From: Rhodopseudomonas pseudopalustris
GTDB taxonomy: Bacteria > Pseudomonadota > Alphaproteobacteria > Rhizobiales > Xanthobacteraceae
Length of the DNA: 64,000 nucleotides
Assembly (NCBI RefSeq): GCF_900110435.1
Contig: NZ_FODT01000003.1
Span: 310,001-374,000, forward strand
Direction: 5' to 3'
Shown: in pieces, positions 57,230 through 64,000 of the stretch
Numbering within the stretch: position 1 is the first letter of the stretch
How the letters are laid out: every line of letters starts with the position of its first letter
Position numbers and translations under genes: made by a program
The notes under the pieces: model-generated
Told to the model about the DNA's origin: nothing
The model's database searches: none
Seen by the model: only the letters and a program-made list of their open reading frames with translations

Positions 57230-58417
57230 TCAGTGCACGATCTCGAACAGACCCGCCGAGCCCATGCCGCCGCCGACGCACATCGTTACCACCGCGTACT
57301 TCGCCTTGCGGCGGCGGCCTTCGATCAGCGCGTGGCCGGTCAGGCGCGCGCCCGACATGCCGTAAGGATGTCCGACCGAGATCGCGCCGCCATTGACGTT
57401 GAGCTTCTCCGGATCGATGCCGAGCTTGTCGCGGCAATACAGCACCTGCACGGCGAACGCCTCGTTCAGCTCCCAAAGGTCGATGTCCTCGACCTTGAGA
57501 CCGTGGCGCTTCAACAGCCGCGGCACCGCGAACACCGGACCGATGCCCATCTCGTCCGGCTCGCAGCCGGCCGAGACGAAGCCGCGGAAGATGCCGAGCG
57601 GCTTGAGGCCCTTCTGCGCCGCGAGCTTGTCGCTCATCACCACGGTGGCGGAGGCGCCGTCCGACAACTGGCTGGCGTTGCCGGCGGTGATGGCGAAGCC
57701 CTCGCCACGAACCGGCTTCAGGCCTGCGAGGCCTTCGGCGGTGGTCTCCGGACGCGGACCTTCATCCTGCGACAACGTCACGTCCTTCATCGACACCGCG
57801 CCGGTGGCCTTGTCGACGACGCCCATCCGGGTCGCGATCGGCGCGATCTCGTCGTTGAACTTGCCGCCCTGCTGCGCCGCCGCGGTGCGGCGCTGGCTCT
57901 CCAGCGCGTAGACGTCCTGCGCCTCGCGGGAGATGCCGTAGCGCTTCGCGACGATTTCGGCGGTGTCGATCATCGCCATGTAGACGTCGCCCTTGATCGC
58001 CTGCAATTCGGGATCGACGGCGTGGAAGGTGTTCATCTTGTCGTTCTGCACCAAGCTGATCGACTCGCCGCCGCCGCCGACTGCGATCTCGACACCGTCG
58101 AAGATCACCGAGCGCGCCGCGAGCGCGATCGCCTGCAGGCCGGACGCGCACTGCCGATCGATCGTGGTGCCGGCGGTGGTCACGGGCAGGCCGGCGCGCA
58201 GCAGCGCCTTGCGGGCGATGTTGCCGCCGGTGGAGCCCTGCTGCATCGCAGAGCCCATCACCACGTCCTCGATCTCCTTGGGATCGAGATTGGCGCGCTT
58301 GACCGCTTCGCCGATCGCATGGCCGAGCAGTGTTGCGCCTTCGGTGGCGTTGAGCGCGCCGCGATAGGCCTTGCCGATCGGTGTGCGCGCGGTGGAAACG
58401 ATAACGGCGTCGGTCAT
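57230..58417 (-). CDS. pimB: Thiolase (acetyl-CoA acetyltransferase family, PimB-like)
   Basis: A 395-residue thiolase that splits 3-oxoacyl-CoA to acetyl-CoA plus a chain two carbons shorter. The nucleophile is Cys90 (DRQCASGLQ); His350 ([10 protein letters not shown]) and Cys380 (MCVGGGMG) complete the active site. Full length. It sits between the CoA ligase (24 bases upstream) and pimC, so the operon encodes a full beta-oxidation round. An AGGGAG sequence precedes the ATG. Confidence 0.92.
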   Translation of the reverse strand: MTDAVIVSTARTPIGKAYRGALNATEGATLLGHAIGEAVKRANLDPKEIEDVVMGSAMQQGSTGGNIARKALLRAGLPVTTAGTTIDRQCASGLQAIALAARSVIFDGVEIAVGGGGESISLVQNDKMNTFHAVDPELQAIKGDVYMAMIDTAEIVAKRYGISREAQDVYALESQRRTAAAQQGGKFNDEIAPIATRMGVVDKATGAVSMKDVTLSQDEGPRPETTAEGLAGLKPVRGEGFAITAGNASQLSDGASATVVMSDKLAAQKGLKPLGIFRGFVSAGCEPDEMGIGPVFAVPRLLKRHGLKVEDIDLWELNEAFAVQVLYCRDKLGIDPEKLNVNGGAISVGHPYGMSGARLTGHALIEGRRRKAKYAVVTMCVGGGMGSAGLFEIVH

Positions 58418-58441
58418 GAGCGGGGCTCCCTGTGCGGTTTG

Positions 58442-60094
58442 CTATTGGCTCTGGTTGGTGGATTTGGAAAGCTGGTTGCGTAGTTCGTGGCGAGACAATT
58501 TGCCGACCGGGGTGCGCGGCAATTCGGTGACGAATTCCACAGCGGCCGGATACTCGTGCTTGCCGAGCTTGCCGGCGAGGGCGTCGCGCAATTCCTCGAC
58601 CGTGAACGGGGCCGCACCGGCGCGCAGCGTGATGAACGCCTTCGCCGCCTCGCCGCGATAAGCGTCGGGGATGCCGATCACGATCACTTCCTGCACCGCG
58701 GGGTGTTCATAGATCGCCTGTTCGATCATCTGCGGATAGACGTTGAAACCGCCGGAGATGATCATGTCCTTCTTGCGGTCGACCAGAAAGAAATAGCCGT
58801 CCGGGTCCATATAGCCGATATCGCCGGTGAGGAAACGGTCGCCGACAAACGACTCCGCGGTTTCCTGCGGCCGGTTCCAGTACCCTTTGGTGACGTTCGG
58901 GCCGCGGATCCTGAGCTCGCCGACTGCGCCCGGCGGAAGTACCTTTTTCGAATCCTCGAGCGCGACGACGTCGATCTCGATTCCCGGCAGCATCAATCCG
59001 ATCGAGCCGGGCTTATCCGGGCCTTCCGGCGGATGGCCGGTGCCGGGCGAGCAGGTCTCGGTCATGCCCCAGCCGCTCTTGAGTTTGAGCTTGGTCTTGC
59101 GCTCGAACAGCCGCGCGACTTCGACCGGTAGCGGCGCGCCGCCGGAGCCCGCCATCGTCAGCGACGACAGATCGCGACTCTCCAGCGACGGATCGTTGGC
59201 GAGCGCGATCCACATCGTCGGCACGCCGGGAAACGCGGTGGCGCGCTTCTCCTCGATGTCGCGGAACACCGCGGCGACCTCGAAGCGCTGATGCAGCGAG
59301 ATCAGGTCGCCCATCTTCAGGCAGCGCAGCAGAATCACCGTCAGCGCGTAGATGTGGAACAGCGGCAACACGCAGATCACGCGCTGGACGCCCTCGCCGC
59401 GTACCAGAGTCCAGACATCGTAGATCGACACTGCCGAGGTCAGGTTGGCGTGGGTAAGCATCGCCCCCTTCGGCAGGCCGGTGGTGCCGCCGGTGTATTG
59501 CAGCAGCGCGATGTCGTCGGGCGAGACCTCCGGCCAACTGGCGGGCTGCTGCGCGTCCCTGACGAAATCCGCATAGCGCACGACGCGCGGATCGACCGGC
59601 AGCGCGGCGTGCGGATTGCCGACCGCGCCCCAATCGTCGTCGGCGCAGACGATCAGGCGGTCGAGCAGACCCTTGTCGAGGAACTTCAGCGCCATCGGCA
59701 GCAGCGCCGCGGAGTCGGTGGTGATCAGCACGCGCGCGCCGGAATCGGTGAGCTTGTGCGACAGCGCGCGCTCGCCGTCGAGCGGCGACAGATGCACGAT
59801 GCGGGCGCCCGCCTTCAGCGCACCGAAGAAATTGATCGGGTGGTCGGGCGTGTTGCCGAGAAACAGCGCGACCGAGGAGCCGGGGCCATAGCCGGCGCGG
59901 AGCAGCGCCGCAGCGGCTGTCCCGGCCAGATCGTGGAGCTTCGTGTAGCTGATCTGCCGATCGCGGAACTCCAGCGCCGGCCGCGGCCCGAATTGCTGCG
60001 CCGCCTCCGCCAACAGATCCGGCAATGTGCCCTTCGCGATCGGCGCATCCCAACGCACGCCTTCAGGATAGAACTGCTCGCCGGGATGGGTCAT
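58442..60094 (-). CDS. pimA: AMP-forming acyl-CoA ligase (PimA-like)
   Basis: A 550-residue ANL-superfamily ligase that activates a carboxylic acid with ATP and CoA. The P-loop is YTGGTTGLPKGAM (about residues 195-210), then GWGMTETCSPGTG, TGDIGYMDPDGYFFLVDRKKDMI and the C-terminal lysine region PRTPVGKLSRHELR. By gene order it corresponds to PimA, which activates medium-chain dicarboxylates and fatty acids in R. palustris. First-round substrates cannot be told from sequence alone. Confidence 0.9.
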   Translation of the reverse strand: MTHPGEQFYPEGVRWDAPIAKGTLPDLLAEAAQQFGPRPALEFRDRQISYTKLHDLAGTAAAALLRAGYGPGSSVALFLGNTPDHPINFFGALKAGARIVHLSPLDGERALSHKLTDSGARVLITTDSAALLPMALKFLDKGLLDRLIVCADDDWGAVGNPHAALPVDPRVVRYADFVRDAQQPASWPEVSPDDIALLQYTGGTTGLPKGAMLTHANLTSAVSIYDVWTLVRGEGVQRVICVLPLFHIYALTVILLRCLKMGDLISLHQRFEVAAVFRDIEEKRATAFPGVPTMWIALANDPSLESRDLSSLTMAGSGGAPLPVEVARLFERKTKLKLKSGWGMTETCSPGTGHPPEGPDKPGSIGLMLPGIEIDVVALEDSKKVLPPGAVGELRIRGPNVTKGYWNRPQETAESFVGDRFLTGDIGYMDPDGYFFLVDRKKDMIISGGFNVYPQMIEQAIYEHPAVQEVIVIGIPDAYRGEAAKAFITLRAGAAPFTVEELRDALAGKLGKHEYPAAVEFVTELPRTPVGKLSRHELRNQLSKSTNQSQ

Positions 60095-60130
60095 GCGGTC
60101 ACATTCTGCGTTAGAATGAAACGATCAGTT

Positions 60131-60266
60131 CGTCATTCCGGGGCGCGGATGACGGTGGCGTCGTCTGCTCCCCTCCCCCTTGCGGGGAGGGGTCGGGGGT
60201 GGGAGTCCACGAGTCGCAGTGCTTGTGGCGACCCCCGCCCCGACCCTCCCCCGCAAGGGGAAGGGA
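60131..60266. repeat. Short family A form plus paired family C hairpins (copy 2)
   Basis: CGTCATTCCGGGGCGCGGATGACG (60131-60154) is a family A element lacking its middle. CTCCCCTCCCC-TTGC-GGGGAGGGG (60168-60192) and CCCTCCCCCGCAAGGGGAAGGG (60245-60266) match the pair at 7673-7770. They fill the pimF-pimA spacer. Confidence 0.75.
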
Positions 60267-60275
60267 GAACAAAGA

Positions 60276-62375
60276 TCACGCCGCCGCCTTGGACTGCTGC
60301 GCCAGCGACGCGAAGGTCTTGCCCTCCCCGGCGAGACGCTTCAGCAGCGGCGCCGGCTCAAGCGACGGATCGTTGGTGGCCTTGGCGTAGAATGCAAGGC
60401 GCTCGGCGATGTGCTTCAGGCCGACCGAGTCGGCGTAGTGCATTGGGCCGCCGCGATAGATCGGCCAGCCGTAGCCGTAAAGCCAGACCACGTCGATGTC
60501 GCTCGGCCGCGCCGCGATCTTCTCCTCGAGGATACGCGCGCCCTCGTTGATCATCGGATAGACCATGCGTTCGAGGATTTCCTCGTCGCTGACCTCGCGG
60601 CGCTTCAGGCCGAGCTTGGTCAGCGTGTCGTTGATCAGGGCCTCGACCTCGGGATCCGGCAGCGGCGAGCGCGAGCCCTGCTCGTATTTGTAGTAACCCT
60701 TGCCGGTCTTCTGGCCGAAGCGGCCCGCCTCGCACAGCGCATCGGCGATTTCCGACTTGATGCCGCGGTCCTGGCGCGAGCGCCAGCCGATGTCGAGGCC
60801 GGCGAGATCGCCCATCGCGAACGGGCCCATCGGCATCCCGAATTTGGTGACGACGGCGTCGACCTGCTGCGGCAGCGCGCCCTCGAACAACAGCTTCTCG
60901 GACTGCTTGCTGCGGGCCGCGAGCATCCGGTTGCCGATGAAGCCGTCGCAAACGCCGGCCACCACAGGCACCTTGGCGATCTTCTTGGCGATCGACACCG
61001 CCGTGAGCAGCGCGTCCGGCGCGGTCTTGGCGCCGCGGACGATTTCGCACAGCTTCATCACATTGGCCGGCGAGAAGAAGTGCATCCCGAGCACGTCCTG
61101 CGGGCGCTTGGTGGTCGCGGCGATCTCGTCGACATTGAGATAGGAGGTGTTGGAAGCGAGCACCGCACCGGGCTTGGCGTAGGCGTCGAGCGCGGTGAAG
61201 ACTTCCTTCTTCACCGCCATCGTCTCGAACACCGCCTCGATGATCAAATCGGCGTCCTTGACGTTCTCGAGGCCGACAACGCCGGTGATCAGACCCATGC
61301 GCTTCGCCGGCGCGTCGGCCGGGATGCCGCCGCGCGCCGCCGTGGCTTCGTAGTTCTTCTGCATGATGCCCATGCCGCGATCGAGCTGTTCCTTGCCGGT
61401 CTCGATCAGCGTCACCGGAATGCCGGCATTGGCGAACGACATCGCGATGCCGCCGCCCATCGTGCCGGCGCCGATGATCGCGACGCGCGCCACCGGACGC
61501 GGCTTGGCGCCGTCCGGCACGCCGTCGACCTTGGCGGCTTCGCGCTCGGCGAAGAACGCGTAGCGCTGCGCCTTCGACTGATCGCTGACCACGAGCTTGA
61601 GGAACCCCTCGCGCTCCTTCGCCAGACCCTGATCGAACGGCAGGTCGATCGCTGCGCCGATCGCATCGGCACAGGCGAACGGCGCCTCGAGGCCCCTCGC
61701 CTTCTTGGTCATCGACGCGACCGCATTGGTGAAGATCGAACGATCGGCTCGGGCGGCAGCGAGCTTGCTGTCGTCGTCGCGCAGCCGGCGCGTCGGACGC
61801 TTCTCGACCAGCACCTTTCGCGCGAAGGCTACGCCGCCGGCGACGCGGTCCTCGACGACCTCCTCGATCAACCCGTGCTTCAACGCATCAGCGGCGCCGA
61901 TCGGATTGCCGCCGACGATCATCTGCACTGCGAGTTCGGGACCGACCGCGCGCGGCAGCCGCTGGGTTCCGCCAGCGCCGGGCAGCAGGCCGAGTTTCAC
62001 CTCCGGCAGGCCGAGCCTGGCGTCCTTGACCGCCACGCGGAAATGGCAACCCAGCGCGACCTCAAGACCGCCGCCCAGCGCGGTGCCGTGGATCGCGGCG
62101 ATCGTCGGCTTCGGCGAATTCTCCAGCGCGGCGATGACGTCGTTGAGGCTCGGCGGCTGCGCCGGCTTGCCGAATTCGGTGATGTCGGCGCCGGCGATGA
62201 AGGTGCGCCCCGCACAGGTCAGCACGATCGCCTGTACTTCCGGATCGGCGACGGCGGCGTTGACGTTGTCCAAAATGCCGCGGCGAACAGCCGCACTCAG
62301 CGCGTTGACCGGCGGGCTGTCGACAGTGACGACCGCAATCACATCATGCCGCTCGCGCGTGACGACTTCGCTCAT
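60276..62375 (-). CDS. pimF: Bifunctional enoyl-CoA hydratase / 3-hydroxyacyl-CoA dehydrogenase (PimF-like)
   Basis: A 699-residue two-enzyme protein. The N-terminal crotonase domain (to about residue 190) has [20 protein letters not shown] and [21 protein letters not shown] with the catalytic Glu in [20 protein letters not shown]. The 3-hydroxyacyl-CoA dehydrogenase part begins at about 295 with NAD loop [10 protein letters not shown], then [17 protein letters not shown] and [16 protein letters not shown]. It performs the two middle steps of beta-oxidation. First gene of the operon, divergent from an IclR regulator over a 132-base spacer. Confidence 0.93.
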   Translation of the reverse strand: MSEVVTRERHDVIAVVTVDSPPVNALSAAVRRGILDNVNAAVADPEVQAIVLTCAGRTFIAGADITEFGKPAQPPSLNDVIAALENSPKPTIAAIHGTALGGGLEVALGCHFRVAVKDARLGLPEVKLGLLPGAGGTQRLPRAVGPELAVQMIVGGNPIGAADALKHGLIEEVVEDRVAGGVAFARKVLVEKRPTRRLRDDDSKLAAARADRSIFTNAVASMTKKARGLEAPFACADAIGAAIDLPFDQGLAKEREGFLKLVVSDQSKAQRYAFFAEREAAKVDGVPDGAKPRPVARVAIIGAGTMGGGIAMSFANAGIPVTLIETGKEQLDRGMGIMQKNYEATAARGGIPADAPAKRMGLITGVVGLENVKDADLIIEAVFETMAVKKEVFTALDAYAKPGAVLASNTSYLNVDEIAATTKRPQDVLGMHFFSPANVMKLCEIVRGAKTAPDALLTAVSIAKKIAKVPVVAGVCDGFIGNRMLAARSKQSEKLLFEGALPQQVDAVVTKFGMPMGPFAMGDLAGLDIGWRSRQDRGIKSEIADALCEAGRFGQKTGKGYYKYEQGSRSPLPDPEVEALINDTLTKLGLKRREVSDEEILERMVYPMINEGARILEEKIAARPSDIDVVWLYGYGWPIYRGGPMHYADSVGLKHIAERLAFYAKATNDPSLEPAPLLKRLAGEGKTFASLAQQSKAAA

Positions 62376-62416
62376 TCCAATCTCCTCGGGCTACGTTTCT
62401 TGATTGATCCGGATTG

Positions 62417-62433
62417 ATTTCGCACTGCGAAAT
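62417..62433. promoter_or_regulatory. Perfect palindrome ATTTCGCA-C-TGCGAAAT, candidate IclR operator
   Basis: Eight-base arms around a single C, 42 bases before the pimF ATG and 84 before iclR. Its place in the short divergent spacer makes it the best operator candidate for the adjacent IclR-type protein. A second, imperfect inverted pair (TTGACAGCGA at 62447; TCGCTTGTCAA ending 62485) lies between it and the regulator gene and may hold promoter -35 elements. Confidence 0.6.
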
Positions 62434-62507
62434 TTAATTCCACATCTTGACAGCGAGGGTTATTTTGAAGAGCGTCGCTTGTCAACGACGACCATCATCA
62501 ATCAGTC

Positions 62508-63395
62508 GTGCAGGGAATGAAACGTCCGACCAAAAAGACAGCGACCGATCGCAGTTTCGTCGTCGCTCTGTCGCGCGGCCTCGAAGTGCTGCGCGCGTTC
62601 GGCCCGAACGACGGGTTGCTCGGCAATCAGGAAATCGCGGCCCGGACCAAGCTGCCGAAGCCGACTATCTCGCGGCTGACCTACACCTTGACCAAGCTCG
62701 GCTACCTCACCCAGGTGCCGCGATTCGAGAAGTATCAGCTCGCGCCGGCGGCGATGTCGCTCGGCTATGCGGCGCTCGCCAATCTCGGCGTCCGTCACTT
62801 GTCACAGCCGTTCCGCGACGAATTGATGCAGCAGACCGGCGGCGCGGTCGCGGTCGGCGCGCGTGACCGGACCAGCATGATCTATGTCGGACAGGCGCGT
62901 TCCAGCCTCACCGTCGGCGTGCAGCTCGACGTCGGCTCGCGAATCCCAATTGCAACAACCGCGATGGGCCGTGCTTACTTGTGTGCGCTGCACGGCGAGG
63001 AACGCACGTCTTTGCTGCGCGAACTTCGAGAGTACTATGGCAGCCGCTGGCCGCGCATCAAGGATGGAATAGAACGCTCGGAGGAGATGGTTGCGAAATA
63101 CGGCTTCGCGATTTCCGTCGGCGAATGGCAGGACGATGTACACGCCGCGGCCGTCGCATTGACGCTGAACGACGGTACCGGACCCTACGCGTTCAACTGC
63201 GGCGCGCCGGCTTTCCGTTTCACGGAAGATCGACTGATCAACGACATTGGACCTCGTCTCGTGGCGATGGTAAGGAAAATCGAAGCGGTGCTCGGCGGGA
63301 CAGCGGCGCCGCAAACAAGAAGAACCGAAAAATCCGACAACAAGAAACCAAAAACAGGAGGGAGAGTTGCCCGTGTCATCGAGGGGATCAAGTAG
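62508..63395 (+). CDS. IclR-family transcriptional regulator
   Basis: A 295-residue regulator. The winged HTH covers about residues 18-80 (ALSRGLEVLRAFGPNDGLLG, then IAARTKLPKPTISRLTYTLTKLGYL). The effector-binding domain follows (GYAALANLGVRHLSQPFRDEL, VGVQLDVGSRIPIATTAMGRAYL and a C-terminal GPYAFNCGAPAF...IGPRLVAMVRKIE). The tail is Lys/Arg-rich. Divergent placement suggests it controls pimFABCD in response to an acyl or aromatic CoA-pathway compound. Start: a GTG at 62508 or the ATG at 62517; neither has a well-spaced ribosome-binding site. Confidence 0.92.
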   Translation: MQGMKRPTKKTATDRSFVVALSRGLEVLRAFGPNDGLLGNQEIAARTKLPKPTISRLTYTLTKLGYLTQVPRFEKYQLAPAAMSLGYAALANLGVRHLSQPFRDELMQQTGGAVAVGARDRTSMIYVGQARSSLTVGVQLDVGSRIPIATTAMGRAYLCALHGEERTSLLRELREYYGSRWPRIKDGIERSEEMVAKYGFAISVGEWQDDVHAAAVALTLNDGTGPYAFNCGAPAFRFTEDRLINDIGPRLVAMVRKIEAVLGGTAAPQTRRTEKSDNKKPKTGGRVARVIEGIK

Positions 63396-63458
63396 CATGC
63401 GCCATCGCGAATATTCGCCGATGAGAATGCTCAGCCGCCCGGATCAGGGCCGCAGCAA

Positions 63459-64000
63459 ATGATGCAGGCACATTCGGGACAACACGGGTCGCCGCTGCTC
63501 GCGGTGCGCGATGTCAGCGTCGTGTTCGGCGGCATCGTCGCCTTGAACGGCATTTCATTTGATATGAAGAAGGGGCAGATCCTAGGACTGATCGGCCCGA
63601 ACGGCGCCGGCAAGACCACGCTGTTCAACTGCCTGTCGCGGCTGTACCAGCCGAGCAAGGGCGACATCCTGCTCGAAGGCGACAGCATCCTCACCCGGCC
63701 GGCGCACCGCATCGCGGAATTCGGCATCGGCCGCACGTTCCAGAACGTCGCGCTGTTTCCGAACCTGACGGTGCTCGACAACGTCCGCGTCGGCGCGCAT
63801 TCGCGCACCAACAGCGACATCGTCTCCGACTCGTTGCGCCTGCCGTGGGTTCGTAACGGCGAAAAGGCGATGAACAAGCGCGTCGACGATATCCTCGGCT
63901 ATCTCGAACTACGCGACTTCGCTCACACCGTCGTTTCGGGCCTGCCGTTCGGCACCCAGAAGCGGGTCGAGCTGGCGCGCGCGCTCGCGACCGAGCCGAA
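63459..64000 (+). CDS. Liv-type ABC transporter ATP-binding protein (LivG-like), partial
   Basis: The ORF runs off the right edge after about 180 codons. Walker A is GPNGAGKTT, with LFNCLSRLYQPSKGDI following, the Q-loop is GRTFQNVALFPNLTVLDNV, and the signature region is a variant (VVSGLPFGTQKRVELARALA). The start is placed at an ATG pair (63459/63462) with AGGGC upstream. It lies 63 bases past iclR on the same strand. Branched-chain-type transporters beside the pim genes fit uptake of dicarboxylates or fatty acids, but the partner genes are outside the window. Confidence 0.88.
   Translation, partial: MMQAHSGQHGSPLLAVRDVSVVFGGIVALNGISFDMKKGQILGLIGPNGAGKTTLFNCLSRLYQPSKGDILLEGDSILTRPAHRIAEFGIGRTFQNVALFPNLTVLDNVRVGAHSRTNSDIVSDSLRLPWVRNGEKAMNKRVDDILGYLELRDFAHTVVSGLPFGTQKRVELARALATEP

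Noticed and set aside
60180-62417. 745-codon open frame on the plus strand
   Set aside because: Antisense to pimF and partly made of repeat sequence; low-complexity Arg/Ala/His composition.

Overview
The window is high-GC DNA with tightly packed operons. It most likely comes from a Rhodopseudomonas palustris-type alphaproteobacterium (Nitrobacteraceae/Bradyrhizobium group). The reasons are a pimFABCD-ordered dicarboxylate degradation operon, a urtABCDE-ureDABC nitrogen locus, a complete Tad/Flp pilus cluster, a membrane-anchored CycM-like cytochrome c, and hairpin repeat families of the kind scattered through that group. The assignment rests on gene content read by eye, not on a database search.

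Layout. (1) 1-10916, minus strand: urea use. UrtABCDE (urea ABC importer) is followed by UreD, UreA, UreB and UreC. A VapBC toxin-antitoxin pair sits between ureB and ureC, and two small ABM-domain monooxygenase genes (one cut by the left edge) follow. A near-consensus sigma-54 promoter lies about 65 bases before urtA, so the set is probably nitrogen-controlled. (2) 11418-13671, plus: a DEAD-box RNA helicase, an IF-1 with a basic tail and a CspA-type protein, all acting on RNA structure and translation. (3) 13811-25808: Tad/Flp pilus. Two TadE-like pseudopilins and a frameshifted pilus N-terminal-domain protein run leftwards; pilin, a 45-aa membrane ORF, CpaABCDEF, TadB and TadC run rightwards; TadD runs back from the far end. 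CtrA-like motifs lie before three of these units. (4) 25933-28781: M17 aminopeptidase, NlpC/P60 hydrolase and a convergent Nudix hydrolase. (5) 28789-36708, minus: a Yej-type peptide ABC importer with two tandem binding proteins, two permeases, an unrecognised 54-aa ORF and a double ATPase. (6) 36922-45771: cytochrome c, KdsB, prephenate dehydratase, a luciferase-like flavoprotein, MetF and B12-dependent MetH. (7) 45942-53396: Cys-rich secreted protein, GNAT, GlpK, then a signalling group (FixJ-like regulator without the phospho-acceptor Asp, HD-GYP protein, chemoreceptor). (8) 53596-62375, minus: SDR, two acyl-CoA dehydrogenases, thiolase, CoA ligase and a hydratase/3-hydroxyacyl-CoA dehydrogenase (beta-oxidation of dicarboxylates/fatty acids), with a divergent IclR regulator and the start of a Liv-type ABC ATPase at the right edge.

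The items most worth follow-up are: the 8-bp tandem duplication that breaks a Tad pilus gene; the toxin-antitoxin pair inside the urease operon; the sigma-54 and CtrA-type control sites; the Asp-to-Glu receiver; hairpin repeats in most longer spacers of the urt/ure and pim operons; and a perfect palindrome between the pim operon and its IclR neighbour. No CRISPR array, tRNA, rRNA, prophage or insertion sequence was seen.
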